Shown here piece after piece: positions 8,101-14,991 of a stretch of 64,000 bases of DNA (its first letter is position 1; every line of letters begins with the position of its first letter). The notes beneath the pieces were generated by a model, which saw only the letters and a list, made by a program, of their open reading frames with translations, was not told the origin of the DNA and ran no database searches. Location: assembly GCA_004124535.1 (NCBI GenBank), contig SCKQ01000004.1:9578-73577 (forward strand), given 5' to 3'. Origin of the DNA: Fidelibacterota bacterium (GTDB lineage Bacteria; Marinisomatota; Marinisomatia; Marinisomatales; TCS55). A program made the translations under genes and the position numbers.

Positions 8101-9326
8101 GTGATCGTTTTCCAGGGTAAAAGGCGAACGCGGATTTGATCACCCTTTGTTAGGGGTTTATCACCTGGATCAGCGACTATAATACAATTTGCTTCTAGAG
8201 AAGAGGTCAGCATGTGGGATCCAACTTTTTTGGACGGTGCACAAATCAATTGACCATCTTGTGACCAAGTGTTACCAAAAAGATATCTGGTTTTTACTGC
8301 GTCAAGAGGAAAAGATTCATCTAGTACAGCAGAAATTGTGCTTGACCTTGATTGCCCTGTCATGCTTTCCAATACCGGCCAGACATACTCCATAAAACCG
8401 ATGAAAGCAGATACAGGGTTACCTGGCAGTCCAAAAATCAATGCGGTTGAATTGCTTCCAAAAAACAATGGTCTACCTGGTTTTTGGGCTACCTTCCAGA
8501 AATGTTCCTTGACACCCAATTCCATGAACACATCCCGGACATAATCGAACCTTCCCATTGAAACACCACCGGAAGATATGACCATATCGCAGGTACCAAA
8601 TGCATCAGCCAAAAATGTTTTCAGGGCATCCTGGTCATCCTTGATTACATTCTTCAAGACGACTTTAGCGCCAGCACGCCTGGCTAGATCTTCAAACAAG
8701 TATAAATTTGAATTGTAAATCTGTCCCGGTAAAAGATCATTCCCCGGTTCAACTAGTTCATCCCCTGTTGCGAAAAGAGCCAGTCTTGGTTTGCGGTAAA
8801 CCTGAACATCCTTATAACCGAAGGTGGCCATTGTTCCAATCTCAGCTGTTGTGATGTAGGTACCATCATTTATCAGCGAGTCTCCTGACCGGATTTCTTC
8901 TCCTTCTCTGCGGATATGTTGTCCTTCTTGAACCTCTGTATACATTTGCACTTTAGCATCACTTTCATACCCACTGCTATCTTCAACGATTACAATTGCA
9001 TCTGCACCTTGAGGAATAGGCGCACCTGTCATGCATTGGGCACATTGGCCCGTACCCACCACTACATCGCCTGGTGATCCAGCAGAAACAACACCAACCA
9101 TCTTTAGAGCAACTGGACTGTTTTTACTTGCACCTTTTGTATTTGACGCCTGGACAGCGAAACCATCCATGGCGCTGTTATCGAAACGCGGCTGGGGAAA
9201 AGATGCGACTATCTCTGCAGCGAGAACTCTTCCTCCTGTATCATTGATTGAAACCCTTTCTCGAGTAACACCAGTAATTTGATCATCAATGATCTTGTGC
9301 GCTTCAGCGACTGAGATCATGGCCAT
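8097..9326 (-). CDS. moeA: Molybdopterin molybdenumtransferase MoeA
   Basis: A 409-residue MoeA of normal length, which inserts molybdate into adenylylated molybdopterin. Signatures include PRFDNSAMDGFAV near residue 46, GAPIPQGADAIV near 102, FATGDELVEPG near 191, SSGGVSMGRFDYV near 255 and IFGLPGNPVSAF near 301. A second in-frame ATG two codons later is also possible. It overlaps the upstream permease gene by ten bases and the downstream moeB by four, so it sits inside a translationally coupled Moco operon. Confidence 0.95.
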   Translation of the reverse strand: MAMISVAEAHKIIDDQITGVTRERVSINDTGGRVLAAEIVASFPQPRFDNSAMDGFAVQASNTKGASKNSPVALKMVGVVSAGSPGDVVVGTGQCAQCMTGAPIPQGADAIVIVEDSSGYESDAKVQMYTEVQEGQHIRREGEEIRSGDSLINDGTYITTAEIGTMATFGYKDVQVYRKPRLALFATGDELVEPGNDLLPGQIYNSNLYLFEDLARRAGAKVVLKNVIKDDQDALKTFLADAFGTCDMVISSGGVSMGRFDYVRDVFMELGVKEHFWKVAQKPGRPLFFGSNSTALIFGLPGNPVSAFIGFMEYVWPVLESMTGQSRSSTISAVLDESFPLDAVKTRYLFGNTWSQDGQLICAPSKKVGSHMLTSSLEANCIIVADPGDKPLTKGDQIRVRLLPWKTIT

Positions 9327-10081
9327 AACCCCACTAGGCCTAACACCCTACGAACAGCAGCGACAACCAGCACTACTGCCAGAAGTCGTCGAATCGTTTG
9401 ATCTGAAGCGTGGTTCGCACCAAACCGAGTCCCCATAAATCCCCCAATCAGGACAGCTATCGAAAACTGAATTATCAAATCACTGTCAAGTTGGGCCTGA
9501 CCTGAACTAAACGCCCCCGCCAGGCCTGCAATAGAATTGACGAGGATAAAAAACGCACTGACCGCGGCAGTCGCCTTAGGGGATGCCCAACGGTTGAGGA
9601 TCAGCAGCGGTGAGAGGAAAATTCCACCCCCAACTCCCACAAGTCCTGATATAAATCCTAAACCTGCACCGATACCGAGGCCAACGCTAAGTGACGGTGG
9701 ATTGCAAATATTACCATCAATATTTGCAGCCATCACCAACCGCCATGCCGCCCACAAAAGGGTAATAGATAAAGCTGTGTCAAACAACCAATCAATGATC
9801 GGAAGATAGGCACCCACATAAGCAAACGGTATTGACGTCAGGATAAATGGCAGTATGAGTTTCATACTGAAAAATCCCTGCCGACCGTAATGATATAAAC
9901 CTATGGATGCAACCACGAGATTGAGACAAAGGGCATGCGGTTTTAACCAGATAGCACCGTGAGACGCAAAAATCGAAAGTGATAAAACTGCCAGATATCC
10001 GGAAGCACCACCGTGACCGACCGATCCGTAGAGTGCAGCAATAACCGCCAGTGAAAAAAGAAGTTCAATTTGCAGTTCCAT
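9317..10081 (-). CDS. TauE/SafE-family membrane permease
   Basis: A 254-residue, very hydrophobic protein with about eight membrane segments arranged as two halves. The motif GSVGHGGASGYLA near residue 20 is characteristic of the TauE/SafE (DUF81) family, echoed by GLVGVGGGIFLSPLLIL near 142 in the second half. Family members move sulfite, sulfoacetate or related anions, usually outward. Placement between moaCB and moeA with one-base spacing and a ten-base overlap is unusual. It could export a sulfur oxyanion or transport an oxyanion needed for cofactor synthesis; neither is shown by sequence. Confidence 0.85.
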   Translation of the reverse strand: MELQIELLFSLAVIAALYGSVGHGGASGYLAVLSLSIFASHGAIWLKPHALCLNLVVASIGLYHYGRQGFFSMKLILPFILTSIPFAYVGAYLPIIDWLFDTALSITLLWAAWRLVMAANIDGNICNPPSLSVGLGIGAGLGFISGLVGVGGGIFLSPLLILNRWASPKATAAVSAFFILVNSIAGLAGAFSSGQAQLDSDLIIQFSIAVLIGGFMGTRFGANHASDQTIRRLLAVVLVVAAVRRVLGLVGLWP

Positions 10082-10082
10082 G

Positions 10083-11042
10083 CTAGTGTCTTTGCCCCTC
10101 TATCATGGGAAAAACGTGTAAGAAACTAGGCATGAGCACCGCAAGTGCGTCCTTGGCAGCACCGGGACTGCCGGGCAGGCAGATTACAAAAGTGTTGCCA
10201 ATCCGACCAACAAGTAGTCTTGACAGCATTGCTGTAGAAGTTTTACTCCGACCGTAACTGTGCAGCGCCTGTTCAACACCCGGCAACCGTTGTGTCAACA
10301 GCGGTTCAATTGTCTCAATGGTCACATCATGCGGTCCAACACCTGTTCCACCAGAGGTAACTACCAGTTCAAAACCTTTACTTATAAGATCCTCAATAAC
10401 CACCTTCAACCTTGCGCCGTCATCGGGAATTACATCACTGTGATCAATCTGGCAACCGTATTTGGTAAGTCCTTCTTTCAGGATTTGACCGGAAGTGTCT
10501 TCACTTTTACCTTCATGAACTGATTGCGAAAGTACGAGTACTGCTGTTTTTGGTGAATAATCTGACCGATGGTCGCTTCTACCTCCCTTTTTCTCAATGA
10601 GATGGACATCCGCTATAGAGATCGTTTTATCCACTGCTTTGCACATATCGTAGATAGTAAGAGCCGCAACACTGACCGCAGTGAGCGCTTCCATTTCTAC
10701 GCCGGTTGCTTCTTTGGTTTTTACAGACGATTTTATTGAAATGTACGTGTCGGAAATTTCAAATTCAATATCCACCCAAGACAGGTTTAACTGGTGACAT
10801 AGGGGAATGAGTTCTGACGTTTTTTTTGCCGCTTGGATTCCAGCCAATTTTGCTGTGGTCAATACATTCCCTTTCGGAATGAAATCATCTTGAATTGATG
10901 CAATCGTGGCTTGTTGAAGATGGATTTCCCCTTCAGCTTTAGCCATCCGAACTGTGACAACTTTATCAGTCACATCCACCATTTTGACATTTCCTCGGGG
11001 ATCTAAATGGCTGAAATCAGACTTATTTATTTTACCCTCCAA
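10083..11042 (-). CDS. moaCB: Fused MoaC-MoaB/MogA bifunctional molybdenum cofactor protein
   Basis: Two Moco enzymes in one 319-residue chain. Residues 1-155 are MoaC, which makes cyclic pyranopterin monophosphate: IPKGNVLTTAKLAGIQAA, SELIPLCHQL, TGVEMEALTAVS and DMCKAVDK are all present. Residues 160-319 are MoaB/MogA, which adenylylates molybdopterin: VTSGGTGVGPHDVT and CLPGSPGAAKDAL. The only sensible in-frame start is a TTG at 11042, inside the last codons of moaA (11-base overlap); GGAGGG lies directly after it, so the true start is slightly uncertain. Such fusions are known in a few lineages and join non-consecutive pathway steps. Confidence 0.9.
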   Translation of the reverse strand: MEGKINKSDFSHLDPRGNVKMVDVTDKVVTVRMAKAEGEIHLQQATIASIQDDFIPKGNVLTTAKLAGIQAAKKTSELIPLCHQLNLSWVDIEFEISDTYISIKSSVKTKEATGVEMEALTAVSVAALTIYDMCKAVDKTISIADVHLIEKKGGRSDHRSDYSPKTAVLVLSQSVHEGKSEDTSGQILKEGLTKYGCQIDHSDVIPDDGARLKVVIEDLISKGFELVVTSGGTGVGPHDVTIETIEPLLTQRLPGVEQALHSYGRSKTSTAMLSRLLVGRIGNTFVICLPGSPGAAKDALAVLMPSFLHVFPMIEGQRH

Positions 11043-12081
11043 TCTGAGTCATTGACTCCCGACTATCGCTGCCTGTTTTCTGGGCCGTCCAGCCATCGAT
11101 TTGTTTTTTCCACATAGCCGACAATATTAACTCTTTCATTTCTTTATCCGTACCTCCAGAGCGCATTAAATCTCTCAGATTAAGTTCATTATGCGCATAG
11201 AGACAATTTCGGATATTCCCATCCGCGGTAAGACGAATACGATTACAATTCCCGCATAAGTTGCGCGAATATGATGGTATAACAGCGACTTTTCCTGCAT
11301 AATTAGGCACTTGAAAAATGAAATGTTCCGTGGCAGTTCCATCCGTTGTTTTAATATTTGGAAAATGATCCTTCAATTCTTTTTGGATATTTTCAGCACT
11401 GAAAAATTTTCCTGTTTTCCAAATCTGGTGGGCATCAAATGGCATTAATTCAATAAAGCGGACTGTTAGGGGATAATTCTTTGTCAATTCAACGAATTCA
11501 ACAATTTCACTATCATTAAAACCACGCAGAGCAACCGCATTGATTTTAATGGATGGAATACCGGCAGTTTTTGCAGCTTCCAACCCTTCCATGGCACGCA
11601 CCAATTCATCCCGGCGAGTGATCTGAAGAAATTTTTCAGGGTTCAGGGTATCAATGCTAATATTAACACCGGTTAAACCGGATTCTTTCAATTTCCCTGC
11701 ATACCGACTGAGCAAAACACCATTGGTTGTTAAATGGATAGATTCTATTCCTGGCGTGCTGGAGGATTTGCCGACGAGCTTTACGATATCACCTCTTAAT
11801 AGCGGTTCGCCGCCTGTGAACCGAATTTTGTTTACACCCAATTCTGATGTAACCTTAACGACTCGCAAAATTTCCTTTGTCGTCAAAATTTCATTTTTTG
11901 GCTTGAACAGTACACCCTCTTCAGGCATACAGTAAATACACCTTAAATTGCATTTTTCATTAACTGCAATCCTGAGGTAATTAAACGTGCGGCCGAATTG
12001 GTCAATAATTGGTGGACGTGCAGACGCATTTGCCTCACGATCCACATGGGGTTGGATGTGTGTCGTTTGATCCATTCTCAT
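11032..12081 (-). CDS. moaA: GTP 3',8-cyclase MoaA
   Basis: A 349-residue radical SAM enzyme that starts Moco synthesis from GTP. The N-terminal CNLRCIYC carries the [4Fe-4S] cysteines at 44, 48 and 51; GGEPLLRG is the SAM-contact region. The second cluster is seen in CGNCNRIRL with a downstream Cys (IRNCLY). The chain ends in the functionally important Gly-Gly (MTQIGG). Another ATG two codons downstream is equally possible as start. As first gene of the Moco operon it has a 5' leader with a strong palindrome (12091-12109). Confidence 0.95.
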   Translation of the reverse strand: MRMDQTTHIQPHVDREANASARPPIIDQFGRTFNYLRIAVNEKCNLRCIYCMPEEGVLFKPKNEILTTKEILRVVKVTSELGVNKIRFTGGEPLLRGDIVKLVGKSSSTPGIESIHLTTNGVLLSRYAGKLKESGLTGVNISIDTLNPEKFLQITRRDELVRAMEGLEAAKTAGIPSIKINAVALRGFNDSEIVEFVELTKNYPLTVRFIELMPFDAHQIWKTGKFFSAENIQKELKDHFPNIKTTDGTATEHFIFQVPNYAGKVAVIPSYSRNLCGNCNRIRLTADGNIRNCLYAHNELNLRDLMRSGGTDKEMKELILSAMWKKQIDGWTAQKTGSDSRESMTQIGG

Positions 12082-12090
12082 TCCAAGTCA

Positions 12091-12109
12091 TCCCGACTTT
12101 ATGTCGGGA
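12091..12109. repeat. Perfect 7-bp palindrome in the moaA leader
   Basis: TCCCGAC and GTCGGGA flank a five-base loop, giving a GC-rich hairpin 10-16 bases before the moaA start codon in a much more AT-rich gap. Its place in the leader could affect moaA translation. It may equally be a dispersed REP-like palindrome; no second copy was noticed in this window. Confidence 0.5.
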
Positions 12110-12201
12110 ATCGGGAGCAAATCCTGGCGTTTTCACCAAAACCGTACCGGCCTAATACCTTATGAGCTAATTGGCTGACGTAGGTAATTCGGCTAAAAGA
12201 A

Positions 12202-12316
12202 TTAAGATAATTTATTCTTTATTATTAATACAAAGTTGATTTTTTTATGGTGTAAAAGGACGCCCAGCCAAAATGCTTTTCTCAAATTATCAAGATGTGT
12301 TTCTCCATCTTGATAT
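12202..12316 (-). pseudogene. Frameshifted remnant of the psrA-like gene 3' end
   Basis: The minus strand encodes DGETHLDNLRKAFWLG and then, after a one-base deletion, RPFTP-stop-KNQLCI. The intact gene ending at 14992 encodes DRETHPDGLRRPLWMG followed by RPLTPQKNQFYI. In the best-matching stretch (about 47 bases covering the last dozen codons) I count roughly nine mismatches and one gap. A CAA-to-TAA change adds a stop in the original frame. The copy starts within 20 bases of the iorB-like stop codon. It is a decayed duplicate, not a gene. Its upstream edge also forms a chance hairpin (ATCAAGATG/CATCTTGAT, 12289-12314). Confidence 0.8.
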
Positions 12317-12331
12317 GTAAAACCTGACTTA

Positions 12332-14443
12332 TCAAATTTTAATGGGCAATTGACGAATGCGTTTCCCTATTGCAGCATAGACAGCATTGACGACGGCAGG
12401 GGCAATGGGTGGTAATCCCGGTTCGCCGACTCCCTTGGGTGGTGCGTCACTTTCTGTCAAATGTACATGAATCTTCGGTGATTCATCCATTCGTATCACT
12501 TCAAAGTCGTTAAAATTACTTTGGTTTACACGCCCATTTTTCAGGGTGATTTTACTTTTCAACGTGGCAGATAATCCATAAATGATTGCACTGGAAATTT
12601 GAGCTTTTACTATTGCAGGATTGATGATGGTCCCACAATCCACGGCACAAAATACTTCGTGAACTTTCACTTTATTATTTTCAATTGAAACGCGGGCGAC
12701 TTGTGCCACCCAAGTCCCAAAAGATTTATGACAAGAAATGCCTTGATAAGTGGGATCATTCCGAAAATCATTCCAGCCGGATTTTTCTGCCACTAATTTA
12801 ATCACACCCGCATCCCGTGATGATTTTGGCAAAAGATCTAATCTGAATTGAACCGGATCTTTTCCGGCTTTTTCAGCTAATTCATCCATAAAACATTCAT
12901 TGGCAAATGCATTTTGTGAATTATATACGGACCGCCACCATCCCAATGGGATAGGCGTTTTTGTCATTTGAAAATCCACCTGCATATTGGGTATTTCGTA
13001 GGGTAAGTGCTTCGCACCTTCTAATGTAATAAAATCGATCTTTTCCTTAAAGGGAAATGGGATCTTTATTAATTGGGTAAATAAGATTGAAGGCGCCACA
13101 ATGCTATGTTTCCATGTTGTTAAGTTATCATTTTGGTCAAAAGCGCCTTTCATCATATGAAGGCTTGGCGGCCTATAGAAATCGTGCTGCATATCTTCTT
13201 CACGGGTCCAAATCATTTTAACCGGTTTTTTTATTTCATTTGAAATTTCTACTGCTTCAGTCACAAAATCATTGAAAGCTCTACGACCAAAACCACCGCC
13301 TAAAAAGGTGACATTTACTTCAACTTGTTTTTTAGATAGGCCGGTAATTTTTGAAGCTATTTTCCGAGCGCCGTTGGGATCTTGAGTCCCTGCCCAAACT
13401 TGGCATTTGTCCTTTTGAACGTATGCTGTGCAATTCATGGGTTCCATGGTTGCGTGGGCTTGAAGCGGCGATTCATAAATCGCTTCAATAATTTTATCAG
13501 AAGATTGAAGTGCCTTTTTTACGTTGCCTTCTTTGCGGACAACTGATCCTTTTTCTTTGCTGGCGTCTAACAGTTGTTTCCTGATTGTTTCATCATCCAG
13601 CCCTGCTGCTTCTCCTTCATCCCATTTAATTTCAATCTGTTTTCCAGTTTTAAGAGCTGCCCAGGTATTTTTTGCTACTATGGCCAAGCCGCTTTCAATT
13701 TCAAAGATTTTAATGACGCCTGAAATATCACTGACACTTGCTTTGTTAAAAGATTTCAGTTTTCTGCCAAAGACAGGAGAATGAACCATTGTTGCATAAA
13801 CCATTCCATCCAATTGAACATCCATGGCGAATTGGGCCGTTCCATTTATTTTAGAAAGTGTGTCGGTCCTTTTCATATTTTGGCCAATAATTGAAAAATC
13901 GCTTTTATTTTTAAGTGTAGGTTTTTTGGGAACTTTGAGTTGGCTGGCTTTTTCGGCTAAATCGCCATAGGATAGTTTTCTCCCGGTTCTTTCGTGGATT
14001 ACATTCCCGTTATTCGTTTTGCATTCACTTATCGGAACGCTCCATTCTTCAGATGCAGCCATGACAAGCATTTCCCGCGCTGTAGCGCCGGCTTGTCTCA
14101 ATTTATTATAACCACCAGAAACTGAATTGCTCCCACCCGTCATTTGCCAGCCGTACTTTTTTCGGTTCGCCGGTGCTTTTTCAACGACTACTTTTGACCA
14201 GTCCAAATCCATTTCTTCAGCAATAATCATGGGAAGCGATGTTAAAACGCCCTGTCCCATTTCTGACTTCCCAACCATGATTTGAATAATATTATCCGGT
14301 TGAACTTTGATCCATGCATTTGGTTCAAACAGGGTTGCCACACTGGGTTTTCCATTTAATTTATTGGTATAAGGTAAATAAAATCCCAGGACAAGCCCAG
14401 ATCCTGTAGTGGAAACAACTTTAATGAAATCGCGTCTATTCAT
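12332..14443 (-). CDS. IorB-type molybdopterin-binding aldehyde/isoquinoline oxidoreductase large subunit
   Basis: The start is the ATG at 14443, seven bases after AGGAG and giving the twin-arginine sequence MNRRDFIKVVSTTGSG; an ATG six codons upstream lacks such a site. The 703-residue protein belongs to the isoquinoline 1-oxidoreductase beta family: KSEMGQGVLTSLPMI near residue 64, TFLGGGFGRRAF near 370, and a C-terminal KGVGEPGLPPIAPAVVNAV containing the conserved Glu. The Tat signal indicates export, so the complex should act in the periplasm with electrons going to a c-type cytochrome; no cytochrome subunit is adjacent. Aldehydes or N-heterocycles are likely substrates. Confidence 0.88.
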   Translation of the reverse strand: MNRRDFIKVVSTTGSGLVLGFYLPYTNKLNGKPSVATLFEPNAWIKVQPDNIIQIMVGKSEMGQGVLTSLPMIIAEEMDLDWSKVVVEKAPANRKKYGWQMTGGSNSVSGGYNKLRQAGATAREMLVMAASEEWSVPISECKTNNGNVIHERTGRKLSYGDLAEKASQLKVPKKPTLKNKSDFSIIGQNMKRTDTLSKINGTAQFAMDVQLDGMVYATMVHSPVFGRKLKSFNKASVSDISGVIKIFEIESGLAIVAKNTWAALKTGKQIEIKWDEGEAAGLDDETIRKQLLDASKEKGSVVRKEGNVKKALQSSDKIIEAIYESPLQAHATMEPMNCTAYVQKDKCQVWAGTQDPNGARKIASKITGLSKKQVEVNVTFLGGGFGRRAFNDFVTEAVEISNEIKKPVKMIWTREEDMQHDFYRPPSLHMMKGAFDQNDNLTTWKHSIVAPSILFTQLIKIPFPFKEKIDFITLEGAKHLPYEIPNMQVDFQMTKTPIPLGWWRSVYNSQNAFANECFMDELAEKAGKDPVQFRLDLLPKSSRDAGVIKLVAEKSGWNDFRNDPTYQGISCHKSFGTWVAQVARVSIENNKVKVHEVFCAVDCGTIINPAIVKAQISSAIIYGLSATLKSKITLKNGRVNQSNFNDFEVIRMDESPKIHVHLTESDAPPKGVGEPGLPPIAPAVVNAVYAAIGKRIRQLPIKI

Positions 14444-14924
14444 TGTTGCTCTCCTTGCCACTCACTTTATTTCCGGCTGCACTAAAAATGGCTTTCTTTA
14501 TTTGTGGATAGGTTCCGCATCGGCAAATATTCATTTTCATGGCCGAATCAATATCGGATTCATTTGGATTAGGATTTCTCGTAAGGAAAGCAGATGCAGC
14601 CATGATTTGGCCGGACTGGCAGTAACCGCATTGGGGGACATCACCATCTAACCAGGCTTGCTGAATTGGATGTGGATTATCTTCGGACAATCCTTCAATG
14701 GTTGTGATCTCTATATCATCTTCAACGAAGTCTATTGGCGTAACGCAAGACCGGGTTGCTTCCCCATCTAAGTGAATTGTACAAGCACCGCAAAGGCCGC
14801 GCCCACAGCCATATTTTGTACCGGTATATCCCAGCGTGTCTCGGATTACCCACAGGAGTGGCGTATCACTGTCAACATTTACAGTACGCTGTTCACCGTT
14901 AATATTTAGACTAAATTCACTCAT
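14436..14924 (-). CDS. IorA-type [2Fe-2S] subunit
   Basis: A 162-residue iron-sulfur subunit with both [2Fe-2S] sites: Cys40, 45, 48 and 60 (YGCGRGLCGACT) and Cys99, 102, 134 and 136 (CGYCQSG, ICRCGTY). The CRCGTYPQIKKAI ending is typical of IorA-type rather than CoxS-type small subunits. The C-terminal codons overlap the start of the large subunit by eight bases. It has no signal peptide and would travel with the Tat-exported partner. The pair sits between the psrA-like gene and a decayed copy of its 3' end. Confidence 0.92.
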   Translation of the reverse strand: MSEFSLNINGEQRTVNVDSDTPLLWVIRDTLGYTGTKYGCGRGLCGACTIHLDGEATRSCVTPIDFVEDDIEITTIEGLSEDNPHPIQQAWLDGDVPQCGYCQSGQIMAASAFLTRNPNPNESDIDSAMKMNICRCGTYPQIKKAIFSAAGNKVSGKESNNE

Positions 14925-14991
14925 AGGGATGTCCTTGTGGTTTGTTCAAAAAGGGCGTTAATAAATTTTCATTTATTGAACGGTTAAAATA

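Noticed and set aside
12289..12314. Terminator after iorB
   Set aside because: A nine-base stem exists (ATCAAGATG/CATCTTGAT) but no T tract follows, and the bases match the psrA remnant.
12082..12331. Moco riboswitch upstream of moaA
   Set aside because: Only one short palindrome is seen close to the start; the larger conserved fold cannot be recognised, and most of the gap is the psrA remnant. A covariance-model search would decide it.
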